This document shows positions 13,228 through 24,447 of a DNA stretch of 64,000 nt, piece after piece. Under the pieces are notes generated by a model. It did no database searches. It was not told where the DNA came from and saw only the letters and a program-made list of their open reading frames with translations. The stretch comes from Castanea sativa (lineage: Eukaryota > Streptophyta > Magnoliopsida > Fagales > Fagaceae): assembly GCF_040712315.1 (NCBI RefSeq), contig NC_134016.1, forward strand, positions 8,345,282 to 8,409,281, written 5' to 3'. The translations under genes and the position numbers were made by a program. Position 1 is the stretch's first letter; the number at the start of each line of letters is the position of its first letter.

Positions 13228-13526
13228 TTTTTTTTTTTTTGGAGAAAGTTTCAACTTATGGCGTCCGCTCCTGATGATAACTCTTTATCATCAGACCAAG
13301 ATATCAATCAGTTTTTGGTGTAAGCGAGGATTGAACCCCAGATCTCTTATACAACCATTAGAGACCAAGATACCAATCAGTTTCAACTTATGGCGTCCGC
13401 TCCTGATGATAGCTCTTTATCATCAGACCAAGATACCAATCAGTTTTTGGTGTAAGCGAGGATTGAACCCCAGATCTCTTATACAACCATTAGAGACTTT
13501 ACCAGTTGAGCTAACTGGAACTCACT

Positions 13527-13527
<1 letters not shown>
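13228..13527 (-). mobile_element. tRNA-derived SINE with internal tandem duplication
   Basis: Read on the minus strand from 13527, the head has box A (TTAGCTCAACTGGT) and box B (GGGGTTCAATCC) of an RNA polymerase III promoter. A T run at 13228-13240 on the plus strand is the element's poly-A tail. A 132-bp unit is present twice in tandem (13249-13380 and 13381-13512) with very few differences; only the head-proximal unit keeps box A. A diverged copy of the same SINE lies at 59541-59690. The open frame across the duplication (13274-13528) is not a gene. Confidence 0.8.

Positions 13528-13529
<2 letters not shown>

Positions 13530-13578
<49 letters not shown>
13530..13578. repeat. (AT)n microsatellite
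   Basis: Perfect TA dinucleotide run of about 48 bases directly beside the head of the SINE. Confidence 0.95.
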
Positions 13579-13581
<3 letters not shown>

Positions 13582-13873
13582 GGGTCCACGTTTAATGGTT
13601 AATATTCATATGCATAGGTAAAGCGATAATGTTTGACTATCTATAATTAATTATGATTGGTTTGTAAACAAGAATAAATATAATTAATTAGGTGTCATGA
13701 TTTTACTATTTTTTTGTTAGAGAGTTTACCTATGGCATTTGCTTTTGATGAGCTATAAGTTTGAACTTTGAATTATGACAATGTCTATAAGTTTTTTAAA
13801 AAAAAAAAAAAAAAATTCTAATTAATCAAGTGTTAAAAGAAATAATTATTCTAAAAAATGAATTAAACTTTTG

Positions 13874-14288
13874 GAGAAATTACATTTTACCACCCTAAAC
13901 CGTTCCCTTAATTACATTTTGCATCTTAAGCTTTTCGAATGCACATTTTACATCATAAATTATGAACATTATTACACTTTGCACTCTGACATTAAGTTTA
14001 CTGTTAACTTAGATAAAAAAATATGGTACCACGTGAAAAGACCTGATTACCCATCTTCTCAATGTTTTAAAAATAAAAGATAAATTACATTTTATCACCT
14101 TAAACTATATTCCTAATTATACTTTGTACCTTAAACTTTGAATTTTCATCCAAATTAACAACAAACTTAATGTTGGGACGCAAAGCGTAACAAAGGTCAT
14201 AGTTTAGGGTGCAAAACGTGCATTCGAAAAGTTTAGGATATAAAGTGCAATATGGGGTATAAAATAGGATGATAAAGTGTAATTTCTT
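13874..14288. mobile_element. Foldback repeat of the TTACACTTT..ACCCTAAA family
   Basis: About 415-bp inverted repeat. The left side reads AGAAATTACATTTTACCACC; the right side, reverse-complemented, reads AGAAATTACACTTTATCATC. The arms share CTTTTCGAATGCAC, TTTGCA.CCTAAA and AACATTAAGTTT..TGTTAA. A partial relative lies at 37020-37255. It is a non-autonomous transposon-like hairpin of uncertain superfamily; no clear target duplication was found. Confidence 0.65.
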
Positions 14289-14289
14289 C

Positions 14290-17200
14290 TAGACTGTTAG
14301 GAGGCTAAATTCAGACTCCCAAGCTAGGACAAGCTCTATAAATTGATCCAACAAATTCCAAATTCTTTAAAACTCAAAAAAGAGGGCAAGCGAATGACTG
14401 GGTTCAAGTGCTGTTTCAGCACTTGGATGAAGACTCTTAGTGCTGATCGGCACTTAAATGCCTAATTTAAGTGCTAATTCGACACTTGAAGTCCATCCCT
14501 CCCAATTCATTTATTTTTGGGACTTTTCCCATTCCTGCTCGTACACGACCAGTTTATCTAAATGAATATGTGAAATTCAAGCCATGGAACTCATCCTAAC
14601 TCTTAGGCACAATGCTTTTCCCTACTTTATTTATAGAGGAAACCCCCTAATTTTCAAGGCATATTGTGAGAAATTGCGACCTTGGCTCATTCAAATCAGA
14701 TTCAAGCCAACCCTACGTGAGCGGATGAAGTCGTGTTAGTGGCTCTTAGAATGGTTGTTTTATTGATTATATTTTTCCCCTAGATTAATGGTTTTATAAT
14801 GGAGTCACCACTTATTTTCATTAAGAAAAAAAAAAAACCATATTAAAAAAAACAGAATTTTTATTGATATATTTGAATGTACATCATTTGAAAAAAAAAA
14901 AAAACTAGAACATTGCATGACTTTGATCCTGGATACAATCTAAGAACAAGTACATTACTTTGATCTTAGTTACAATCTAGAAATTTAAAAGTACATAAAA
15001 AATCTTTAATCTATGAACCCTTGATATAAGTTTAGTGGTTATGTTACAAAATGAGTGTGTTAATACCTTACCCAGTGAAATCGGTCTTCTAAAATATGGT
15101 GGCCAATGATCTTATTACATCATGTAAATAATAAGTTGTAGCATTTAAAAACATACTATCTAAGATTTAAACAAGCATTTGTGTATGCATGGTGGAAAAA
15201 TTCTAATTTAAGCATACAATGACATTTGAATAACTTGGAAATAAAATATGGTGATTAAATCAAAGGCAGTGAAAACATGTTTAAAGTTTGGTGAAAAAAA
15301 CCTAATTCTAAACATATGATCACATTATTTCAATGAAAAACATGGAAACATATTTATTACCAAAATGAATGACAACCTAAGATAAGATCTAGCATGCTAA
15401 CGTACAAGAACACATGAAGAAACACCGCACACCTTTGGTGCATTGGTCACTCCACATGTATAAGTGTTTGTGAGGTGTGTGGGGTAAAGGCCGAGGTTTA
15501 AGTCTCCAAGAGGGAGCTTCATACATATATACACTTAGATTAAGCTAGAGTAGAAATTCTATATTGTATATAAAAAAAAAATTATATAAAAACAAACATT
15601 AAAAAATAATCAATATAAAAGTATGCTTAATTACTAGGACATAATTAAAAGAGAGGGTTAAGAAACCTGCCTGCACTAGCACTCCAAGGGATAGGGGGAG
15701 GGGGGGGGGAGGTTCCTCTTTGAGATTGTTGAGGAGTGAGGCAACAAATGTGAAGGTTTGTAAAGTCAAAACCAAGAGAATTTAATGTTTATCCCAAAAG
15801 GGTAAAAAGAATGAAGATACAGCGAGAGAACATTAAAGGAGCGCCGTAACATGTTGAAGTTGTAAAATTGAGACCAAGAGAACTAGCTAGTGTTTACCCT
15901 TGTACTGATTCGAGATCAAGAGGACCGAAACACCAAAAGAACCTTACTTATCACTTCCTCTTGAGTTCTAAGGGAGTGGGGTGCTTTGGAATAGTGTTGG
16001 AGGATTTTAAAATGATATTTAATCGATGTAGGACTAGGAGGATTCTAAATTTGGACTGAATTTCAGAGTTATGAAGGTCTGACCAAAGTGGGGAGCAAGG
16101 AAAAACCCAAAAATAAATAAAATTGAATGATATCTAGTCTAAGTGTTGATCGGCACTTAGGCCCAACTATGACAAATTTCCATCATTTTTTAATTCAATG
16201 TGCTTTTAATGCTTGGATTTTCTCCGAATTGCAATTGTATTAGCCCCTCCTTGGACCTGAAGTTTAAAAAATTCACTCCTAACTTCCTTATTTCAATCGA
16301 TTAACAATTAAATTCTACTGAATTTAAGGAATTAATTAATCCTCTATCCCTTGGATTGAAATATATGCATGCAAATCATAATAGTCATATCCTCGATAAG
16401 CAGTGTTACAATGCGTCATTGAATTTAAATTTTACCTAAATTGAACCAATTAAAATCAACTGTTAATAATTACGTATAGTCAGGACCTAATTCATGCAAG
16501 TGCATAGTAACCGTTAAGACTTGAATTCCTGATATCTTTCAATCTGGGGTTCGATTGAGGCTTGTAACCTATTAGTTTGATTTTTGAGACATCAAGAATT
16601 ATTTAATGAAATGCATTTAAAATCAACCAATCAAAATTATGGTCTCACAGTTGGGATGTTAAATGACCATTACGTCCTTGGATGATGTTAAATGTGGTAG
16701 CGAAATGAGGTGTCTTCGCACACAAAAATCCTTTGAGAGGACTTTCGGGGTAAGAGACATTACATGAATATTGATCATTTCTATTAATCGCAACGCTATA
16801 CCCCCTTAAAAACCTCAAGTTTATGACCTCAAATCAATTTTCACTCTAAAAAAATCATTGAAAAAGTTTTTATTCTACCAAAATCTTCAAAGAACACAAA
16901 GAACATCTCAAGAACACTTCAAAAGGAGGAAGTGTTGCTCAGTTGATCCACATAAGTGCTGCCCAACTAATCCAAATAGTGTTGTCCAGCCGATCCATGG
17001 AGGTGTTGCCCAAACCATCCCAATGATCCATGGAGGTACTTTCCCAACGGAACCAAGCTTTGATCTGAATCAAAGCATCTCAAGGTGCTGCCCATATCTC
17101 TAACTTTGAAGGAAGAATGAGATGTACAACGACCAAGACCACAAGAACATTTAAGACCACTATTGAATACAATATCGCATGTACGTAAGAATTTCTAATC

Positions 17201-17830
17201 GAGTAGTTTACACCCAAGAAGCCCAAGATTTGTGATATGCCATGATGTTTGTAATTGATGGATATGGGATGAATCTTTAAACATGCTAGATTCTTTATAA
17301 TATAAACTCATATGCTCAAAACATTTTTTGTAAAAAAAAAAAATCCTTATTTCTTAATCCGTTTTTCACACAATAACATGTTGTTTCCTTGATTATATGA
17401 CATGTTTGGATGCTTTGATTACATGACATGAATCCATGGCCGTCATATTCTAGAAGACCGGTTCACTAGTCGGAGTGGGTGCCTATCACCCTTCCTGGCT
17501 ATCCATCATTTAACATCCGACCTTATATCAATGGTCATATACTAAGTTTAATCATGTAATTTTTATCTTTTAGAATGTAACTAGGAATCAAAACCTGATT
17601 GTTTTCTTTTAGATTGTATCTATGAAGAAGGCAATGTATTTCTTTTTATATATATATATATATATATATATTTGTTAAATGTAAATTATCAATCAATAAA
17701 ATGAGGAATTCATTTCAATGCATGGTTTTCTTATTTTTCCTTAAATTATCATAAGTGGTGACTCCAATTGTAAAACCCTTGATCTATTGGGGGAACAATA
17801 TCATCAGTTGAATCTTCATTTTGAGAGACA
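14290..17830. mobile_element. Decayed LTR-retrotransposon region with inverted LTR/leader junctions
   Basis: The motif ATAAGTGGTGACTCC followed by ATTGTAAAACC-like and GATCTA..GGGG sequence occurs twice in opposite orientation: minus strand at 14771-14820 and plus strand at 17750-17800. Each copy is preceded on its own strand by an A/T-rich segment containing ATCAATAAAA, as at the end of an LTR. This resembles the LTR-to-leader junction of plant Ty3/gypsy elements, where a conserved GTGGCGACTCC-type motif follows the LTR. Between them are low-complexity stretches, a SINE (15426-15580) and degenerate repeats such as GTGCTG.CCAAC (16930-17090) and GATCGGCACTTA (14450, 16148). No protease, reverse transcriptase or integrase motif was found. 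Confidence 0.5.
15426..15580 (+). mobile_element. SINE, CACCGC.CACC..TTGGTGC family, copy 1
   Basis: Starts CACCGCACACCTTTGGTGC, has a box-B-like GAGGTTTAAGTCTCC, a conserved CACTTAGATTAAGCTAGAGT block, and ends TATTGTATA plus poly-A. The copy at 19615-19790 has the same order of blocks. The structure suggests a tRNA-derived plant SINE of Au type (inference from memory; not verified). Confidence 0.7.
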
Positions 17831-19614
17831 ATATTATAATCCCACCCATTCAAGTGGGTTTGGTCTAATGAAACAAATGGGCTACTGTATTGGTCTCTCA
17901 CACCGATAACACAATTGGAAATAATAATTTTTTTCAATATGTTTTGTTCTCAACGAATATATGCTTTTGAATGGTAACTTTAGCATATAGCTTTGATCAA
18001 TATGTTGTCTTTTTAATTAACGACTAGTAAGATGGTTTTTAACTCCATATGCACTGATATGACTTGCGTATCATTCTTTCTATATCTTTATTTTATTTTA
18101 AAACATTTAAATGGGAACCTTGACCAAAGATATTGTGAATATGTGACTATTGGATCATGCATTCTCACATGTTCATTTAAAGGAAATTGCAATACTCTTA
18201 AAAGTACACTTGACTTTTCATAAACATCATGCGTAAAAATTAAAAGGTTTTTATAAAACCTTGCGACCCTGACCAAAAGGCATCACTTAAATTTTAGTAA
18301 AAAATTAAATTAAAATGCTCATATTTCTTGTAAAGACACAATTTGTACCTAAGCCCAATTTATAGAAAAAGTTAGGCTTAAAGAGCCCAAAACAATAAAT
18401 TTGTAGAGAATGAATTTGAAATTTATTTTCTTATGAGCTTAGATAGCAACGGTAGTGGCCCAATATCACAAAATGATAATGATGGACTAGTTTGTATGGT
18501 GAAGAATTGTCCTTAGATTCAAGCTGAGGAGCTGGTTCTTATATTTCTTCTTTTTTAAAAACAGCTTACAAATATTTAGTCTACAGTGTTTTCTTTCTTT
18601 TTTCTCTGACCCCCTTTTTTCTCAAGGATCTCTCTCTATTTTATACCTCTTTCTTGTTCTCATTCCCTTCCACATGTAGGTCTAGATTGCTAGTGCTGAT
18701 ATTTGTCCCATCAGCGCCTTCTAGAAGTCGTTGGGTAGTAGCTGTAAGGCTAAAAATCATTATTCAAACATTATTTCCTCATTAATGCGGCTAGAGTTTT
18801 GGATGCAAAGCATTCAATGTGATGACAACAGCTTTCCCTTAGATATTTTATAATTGTTCATTTACTTTGTGCTTCCATGAAATGTATTCTCATCAATGGG
18901 ACCTTCTAGAAAATTATTTTGGCAAAAGGTAGTAACATCTGGCCGTTGCTTTGTTTAGCCGAGAAGACACCCCTCCTCGTCTATCCTCGGACAAAAGAAC
19001 ACCCTCGGACAAAACCCATGACCCAATATGTGCTTTTGGGCCTTTTATCCCTACACTTCTAAAAGCCAAAATTTTTAGACAATGCTTATATGAATAAAAA
19101 TATTTTAAGAAAAAACCAATTTATTGATTAAATTTTTTTTATTTGAAATATTTCTAAATTTTCAATTGTATATAAGACATAAGAGTTTAATGTCCAAATT
19201 ATATATTGTTTTGAATTCAGAAATTTTAGAACTGGTAGAGAACCGATTGCTAGGATACTAATGAGAAAACTTATTATGGTGATGTTAGACCTTGTTATCA
19301 TGTTTCTCACTAGTGTGCAAGCTAATGATATGACCTCAAGTCTTTTGATGAGAGTTAACTATTTACAAAAAATTCTAATTATTTTGCTTCCGAAATTCCC
19401 ACAGTTTTATGAATTTATTTACCTGGAAATAAATGAAGTATGTTATTCTTAAAAATGGAAATTTGTGGAAAAAAGTTATTTTTCATTTCCTTAAACCTAT
19501 AGTATATTAGAGAAAATTATCGAAATTATTATGTTTACAAATTGGATGAGGGAGAAACCTTGACTTATTTATTGTTGGGATGAAAATTTTATTTTCAACT
19601 TCTTTAACATTTAC
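17831..19614. other. Intergenic DNA, possible LTR remnant at 18401-19055
   Basis: No gene is supportable. The block 18401-19055 starts TGTAGAGAATG and ends TTATCCCTACA, with C/T-rich and CCTCGGACAAAA repeats near 18994-19015. It could be a solo LTR, but I see no clear target duplication. Short open frames elsewhere (18032-18276, 19128-19452) are A/T-rich and featureless. Confidence 0.35.
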
Positions 19615-19790
19615 CACCGCGCACCCTTGGTGCGGTGGTCACTTCACAAGTATAAGTGCATGTGGGATGTGGGGGTAAAGGCTGAGGTTCAAGTCTACAA
19701 AAAGGGGCTTTACACACATATACACTTAGATTAGGTTAGAGTAGAAATTCTATATCTTGTATAAATAAATAAATAAATAAAAACTTCTTT
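19615..19790 (+). mobile_element. SINE, CACCGC.CACC..TTGGTGC family, copy 2
   Basis: Starts CACCGCGCACCCTTGGTGC, has box-B-like GAGGTTCAAGTCTAC and the block CACTTAGATTAGGTTAGAGT, and ends in TCTTGTATAAATAAATAAA. Clearly the same family as 15426-15580, with a TAAA-repeat tail instead of plain poly-A. Confidence 0.72.
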
Positions 19791-20420
19791 AACATTTATA
19801 AATTAAAACAATGAGACTAATTGATTTAATTGTGAATATTTCTGGGATGCTTTGTGAGCAAAATATTTTGCCTTGGGGGAATATTATCATGATAGCATGC
19901 GTACTTATGTCAATGACAATTTCTTTTGTAATTATGAAAAAAAAAATGTGAATGTATTTATTATGAAAAATCTACAATGACAAGTCCTTTAATAATTTTC
20001 TTCAAAGTACTTTTATGTTGTCTCACATAGTTTGGGGATTATGATGAACGTTAACAAGAGTCGTGTACCATATTATTAGTAATTTGGAATTTAATGTGCA
20101 GTTAAAAAAATAATATATTGCAAATACGTTAAGAAATATTATTCAAGGCCTTAGGATGATTTTTTTTTTGAATTAATATATTATGGTTTCATTAGTTATA
20201 TAGTCTAGTGGCGAATTTCATGATATACATGATTACTTATGAATTTTGCAATTCATCAAATATGCTTAGTGGTATCACAATAAGAGAATTTTGTATTTTG
20301 TCGTCTTTGTTTTGTGCATTAAACATCATATTTAAATAATTGATTACTAACTTTTTTTTTTTAAACTTTTTGAGAAGCAATTGATCACTAACTCGTTTTA
20401 CTAGAAACAAAATCTTTCAC

Positions 20421-20567
20421 CACTACAAAAAAAAGTCCTATAGCCGCGTTTTAAAAACGCGGCTATACTTCTGGTACTGAAGCGGCCTTTGGGTGAAACG
20501 TGGCTAAAACACAGTCTATAGCTGCGTTTTTGAAAACGCAGCTTAAAAAAACGCGTTTTTTGTAGTG
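20421..20567. mobile_element. CACTA-ended MITE with internal palindromes
   Basis: 147-bp element with ends CACTACAAAAAA and TTTTTTGTAGTG, the terminal inverted repeat seen in plant CACTA (En/Spm)-derived MITEs. Inside are two strong G/C-rich palindromes: TATAGCCGCG...CGCGGCTATA (20440-20468) and TATAGCTGCG...CGCAGCT (20516-20543). The flanking 3-bp sites (CAC and TAT) do not match, so the target duplication is not confirmed. Confidence 0.7.
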
Positions 20568-22292
20568 TATGTTCTTCTATATCTATTGTGTGCTATATCT
20601 ACAATTAATGCTACATATGCAATTGGAGGAAGCTCAAGGATGGTCCAAGATTTAGACTTGCTATGTGAAAATTTCAAGTGTCTTTTGCTTTTAATTGTGT
20701 TATTTTTAGGTTTGTAATAAAATTATCTTGAGATATTGTATTGCCTAAATTTATACTATTATCCTATAAAAAAATTTATACTATTATGTATTTGAATCCT
20801 AAAACTATGTTAATTGAGGCTTTCCAAACTCAAAACAGATGTCACGAGTGGGAGTTGATCTTTATATTGGATCATATATACATGTATGCATTTGTGTGTG
20901 CTTTGTTTGTTTATTTTATCTATTCTGTGGGGTTATGATGTTAGACACCAAACTCTATGGTTTTTTTTTTAACCAATATTTTACGATTGACATTCTATTT
21001 GCTTGTTATTTTTCCTATATATAATTACTAGGCTAGATGCCAGATTCTTAATATAGTGGATATGGGGAAATGATGTCAATGGAACATTGAACAAATCGTG
21101 TGTAAAGCATCAAGATTCCACAAACTAAAATGATTCACGTTGATTCTTGTATTTCTCTTGCACAAATGATTATTTTAATGGGCTACAGCTAACTATTATG
21201 CAGACCATTCAACATTTGAGGCTACGGACTTGGTCCATTCTTTTCTAATGGATCAAACTTTCTCATTTTATCGATTTCGAATAAAAAAATAATAAAAACC
21301 CTCACATATGCACTTTTCAATGTGTACTTGTTGCCGCCAAATTGTAATACAATGATAAGTGAATGATCAATATCCATTGATAATAAAGTTCAAGGATCAA
21401 CTCAGTCTAAAATTCTAGACTAGCGTTATCTAGGCTTTGATGCCAATTGAAAGGAACAGTATAGACCCCAATGATTGATTTTTGGAATTAAATCAATTTA
21501 ATATCTTAACCAATTATGTATTTCAATTATTTTTTCTAGTTAATAACTACCAAAAAAAAAAAAAACCAAGTAATGTGCAGTAAAAAAAATAATACGTGAT
21601 TTGTTGACAAAATAAAAAACCAATGAAACGAATTAAGGAAAAAAACACTATGAGGGTTATAACTATTGGAAAACCACATGCATTACAGCCATGAATATGA
21701 AATTTATAACAAGAAAAATCATTCCTGGATGAATATATCAACCTTGAAAACCAAGAACTTAAATCCTTACCAAAGATATGTTCAATCCTTGTACCACTTG
21801 ATCTTCACCTCAATGACTGCATGTATGGCCAAGAGTGTGGCCACTTCTTTTGTTGACAAAACCTAGAACCTGTGTGAGCTAACGAGGGAATGAGAGGAAA
21901 AATGGTTTTTCTTCTTTCTCTAGTGTAGCTACTTGATGTTGTCCAATTTTGAGACAAAAATTGTAGTGTAGTTAAGGTTATCATTCCACCAAGAAATGAA
22001 AAACAAGAATACATCAAAAGCACTAATAATATATGGGAAAATATGATTAAAACTAACACAGAAAGTTTGGCAAAATTTAATAACTAAAATCACTAGGGTG
22101 TTGGGGTTTGTGCCCAATATCGTTTAAGCATCCACTACTAATCTAATTTTAGTACACAATTGGGTAAGTAAATACATAAACTAACTGATTGGAAGATTCA
22201 GAAATAACCTTTATTATTGACACTCTCTTTGGTTGATTATATCAATCAATTGTTCCAATAATTTAGTTTAGAAAGAAATGATTTTGATAATA

Positions 22293-22326
<34 letters not shown>

Positions 22327-22627
22327 CTCAAGAACATTGCATACTCTAGAGGCAATGGGTATTAGGCTCTTGATATCTTATAACTAACCCAAAGTTACAA
22401 TTAATTATATTTTATTCCACTATAAAAATATAATTGCACTCTAAAATTTATTTAATTACTCAAGGTTTCCTTTGACTACTTAATTACACAAAGAGCTGTC
22501 TTTATATCATTGCACTATAGGTTTTATTTAATTATGCAATATATTGCAGTCTAAAAAAAACTAATCTCCTTAAACTAGCACTAAGCTACTATAGATAATG
22601 TTCTTATTATATATACAAAGAGATGGC

Positions 22628-22630
<3 letters not shown>

Positions 22631-22679
<49 letters not shown>
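22631..22679. repeat. (AT)n microsatellite
   Basis: Perfect AT run of about 49 bases; a shorter one lies at 22287-22314. Confidence 0.95.
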
Positions 22680-22682
<3 letters not shown>

Positions 22683-22804
22683 TTTGGACATAAAAATTAA
22701 TGTATCACCTATCGATAAGTAATACATAAAAATAAACGCATGTATTCTTCAACACATGATAATGAATTAATACTTTGACATAATATAAATATTTGATAAA
22801 ATGA

Positions 22805-22905
22805 AAGTGGCTAAGAACCTTGTAGCTCAATTGGTTAACACCTCTTAAAGTTTCAAATGAAAACATCCAGGATTCAAACACACACTTTCTCAACAAAAAA
22901 AAGAT
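22805..22905 (+). mobile_element. tRNA-like SINE fragment
   Basis: Contains a box-A-like TGTAGCTCAATTGGTTAACA and box-B-like AGGATTCAAACAC about 45 bases apart, followed by A-rich sequence. It is not a foldable intact tRNA gene, so it is read as a SINE remnant. Confidence 0.5.
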
Positions 22906-24333
22906 TCAAACACATACTTGCACGCATATATAGTACACACAATCTCTAAAAATAAGAGAAATTGTGATTTTATTTTGAACCTGAAAACTTTGACTTAAAG
23001 CCACGGTTTCCTTTGTTTTTTTGAAGTTGTGTGTACTATGCGTGTATATTGAGGGATGTGCACTAAACCATTCCTATTAAACTATTACAACTAAGGGTTC
23101 TTACTTAATAGACATTTCCTATTAAACTATCACAACTAAAGGATCCTGCTTATCAGGATTAACTGATTAAGGCTTAGGATTGAATTGAATTTAGGATTTA
23201 TTTATGTAAGTGAGCTTTAAGTTACACCTTTTTCATCAATCATTGGCTTTATTTATTACAACAACGTTGAATTAATTGTTTTTCCATAACCATCATGTTT
23301 ACTTTTTTTTTGAGAAACATAACCATCATCATGTTTACGATGTATGGAAAGGAAATCTAAAAAAATTATTGAACGAGAACGATACATACCCAAAAAAATA
23401 CAGTAGAAATATCTTATATCTATAAAGTTATTATCTAAAGTTTAACTAATTTTTGAATGAAAATACTACTAGTATACCCTTTATAAATTTATTTATATAT
23501 AAAAAAATTAAGATATATTAATTAGGGCAAGATTGAAGGAACAAGAATCTTTGTTGCAGTTGCGGTAGGTTATCCTAACTAACATTGACCTTTTTGCTTT
23601 GAGTCTGATTGCCAATAAGTGTGTTTAGGAAGCTTAAATTTCTTGCTTTATCTTTAACTAACTTTGCAATAGCAAATAATTACGATTACTTTAATCATAC
23701 CTAATATTTCATGTAAGACTTTATTCTTTTTTTAATTAAGTGGACCAATTTCCCTGTAAGAAACTAAGAATATCATTAGGTAATAAGTCCGTAACTGATG
23801 TGTCAGCTAGCTTCTGCTATGCAATTACTAGAATGGACAAATGATCTAGTGTTTCTCTCAATTTTACATTTTCTTGTAAAAAAATTCTAAAGAACAATTA
23901 TCTTTATTTCACTTAAAACTTCTTGAATGATACATAAAATAATATAACTTCTTATGACCTTTTAAAACCATTTTTGTTATAATAATAGCAAACTGCAAAA
24001 TCGAAGGAGAATACTACGTATAGAGAATCAAATCATGTTATTTTATTGCCTATGAATTAAAAATCTGACCCTTATTCAGAATCAAACTAGATGAAGGGAA
24101 TTTCCAATATTCTTAACCCCTAACCCCCTACCCCCTACCCCCTACCCCCTCAATTAAAGCCAACAAAAGGAAATGCTGGAAGGAAACCTGTAGGGTCCTC
24201 TGCATGCTTCCTCACGATGTTCATGTTGATGTAGATGAGCATATTTCTCACAGTTGGTTAATTTATACAGTTTATTTTATAATGATTCTAAACTTTCAAA
24301 TTTCTTATTTAATAATAAAAATATTTGGGCGCG

Positions 24334-24447
24334 ACTTGTATTTAGTAAAAATTTTTATTGAGCATGTTAAATTGCGGATACGTGTTCACATTTATACACA
24401 TGTCCGAATTCTACTGTATCCAATAAAAATTTTCACTTAATACAAGT
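24334..24447. mobile_element. MITE-like inverted repeat
   Basis: About 27-bp near-perfect terminal inverted repeats: left begins ACTTGTATTTAGTAAAAATT, right ends AAAATTTTCACTTAATACAA plus GT. The interior is short and unrelated. Target duplication not clear. Confidence 0.6.

Larger units (their letters stand above)
20568..24333. other. Intergenic A/T-rich DNA with old repeats
   Basis: No gene is supportable. Positions 21400-22640 hold a retroelement-like segment; 21660-22620 is collinear with 9640-10640. AT microsatellites occur at 22287-22314 and 22631-22679, and a SINE-like segment at 22805-22905. At 24115-24150 there are four imperfect CCCCCTA-type repeats. Small open frames have no recognisable protein content. 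Confidence 0.5.

Noticed and set aside
13274..13528. Open frame encoding a repeated peptide
   Set aside because: The repetition is the 132-bp SINE duplication, not a repeat protein.
22805..22905. Possible tRNA gene from box A and box B
   Set aside because: No complete cloverleaf or acceptor stem can be drawn; followed by A-rich tail, so a SINE remnant.
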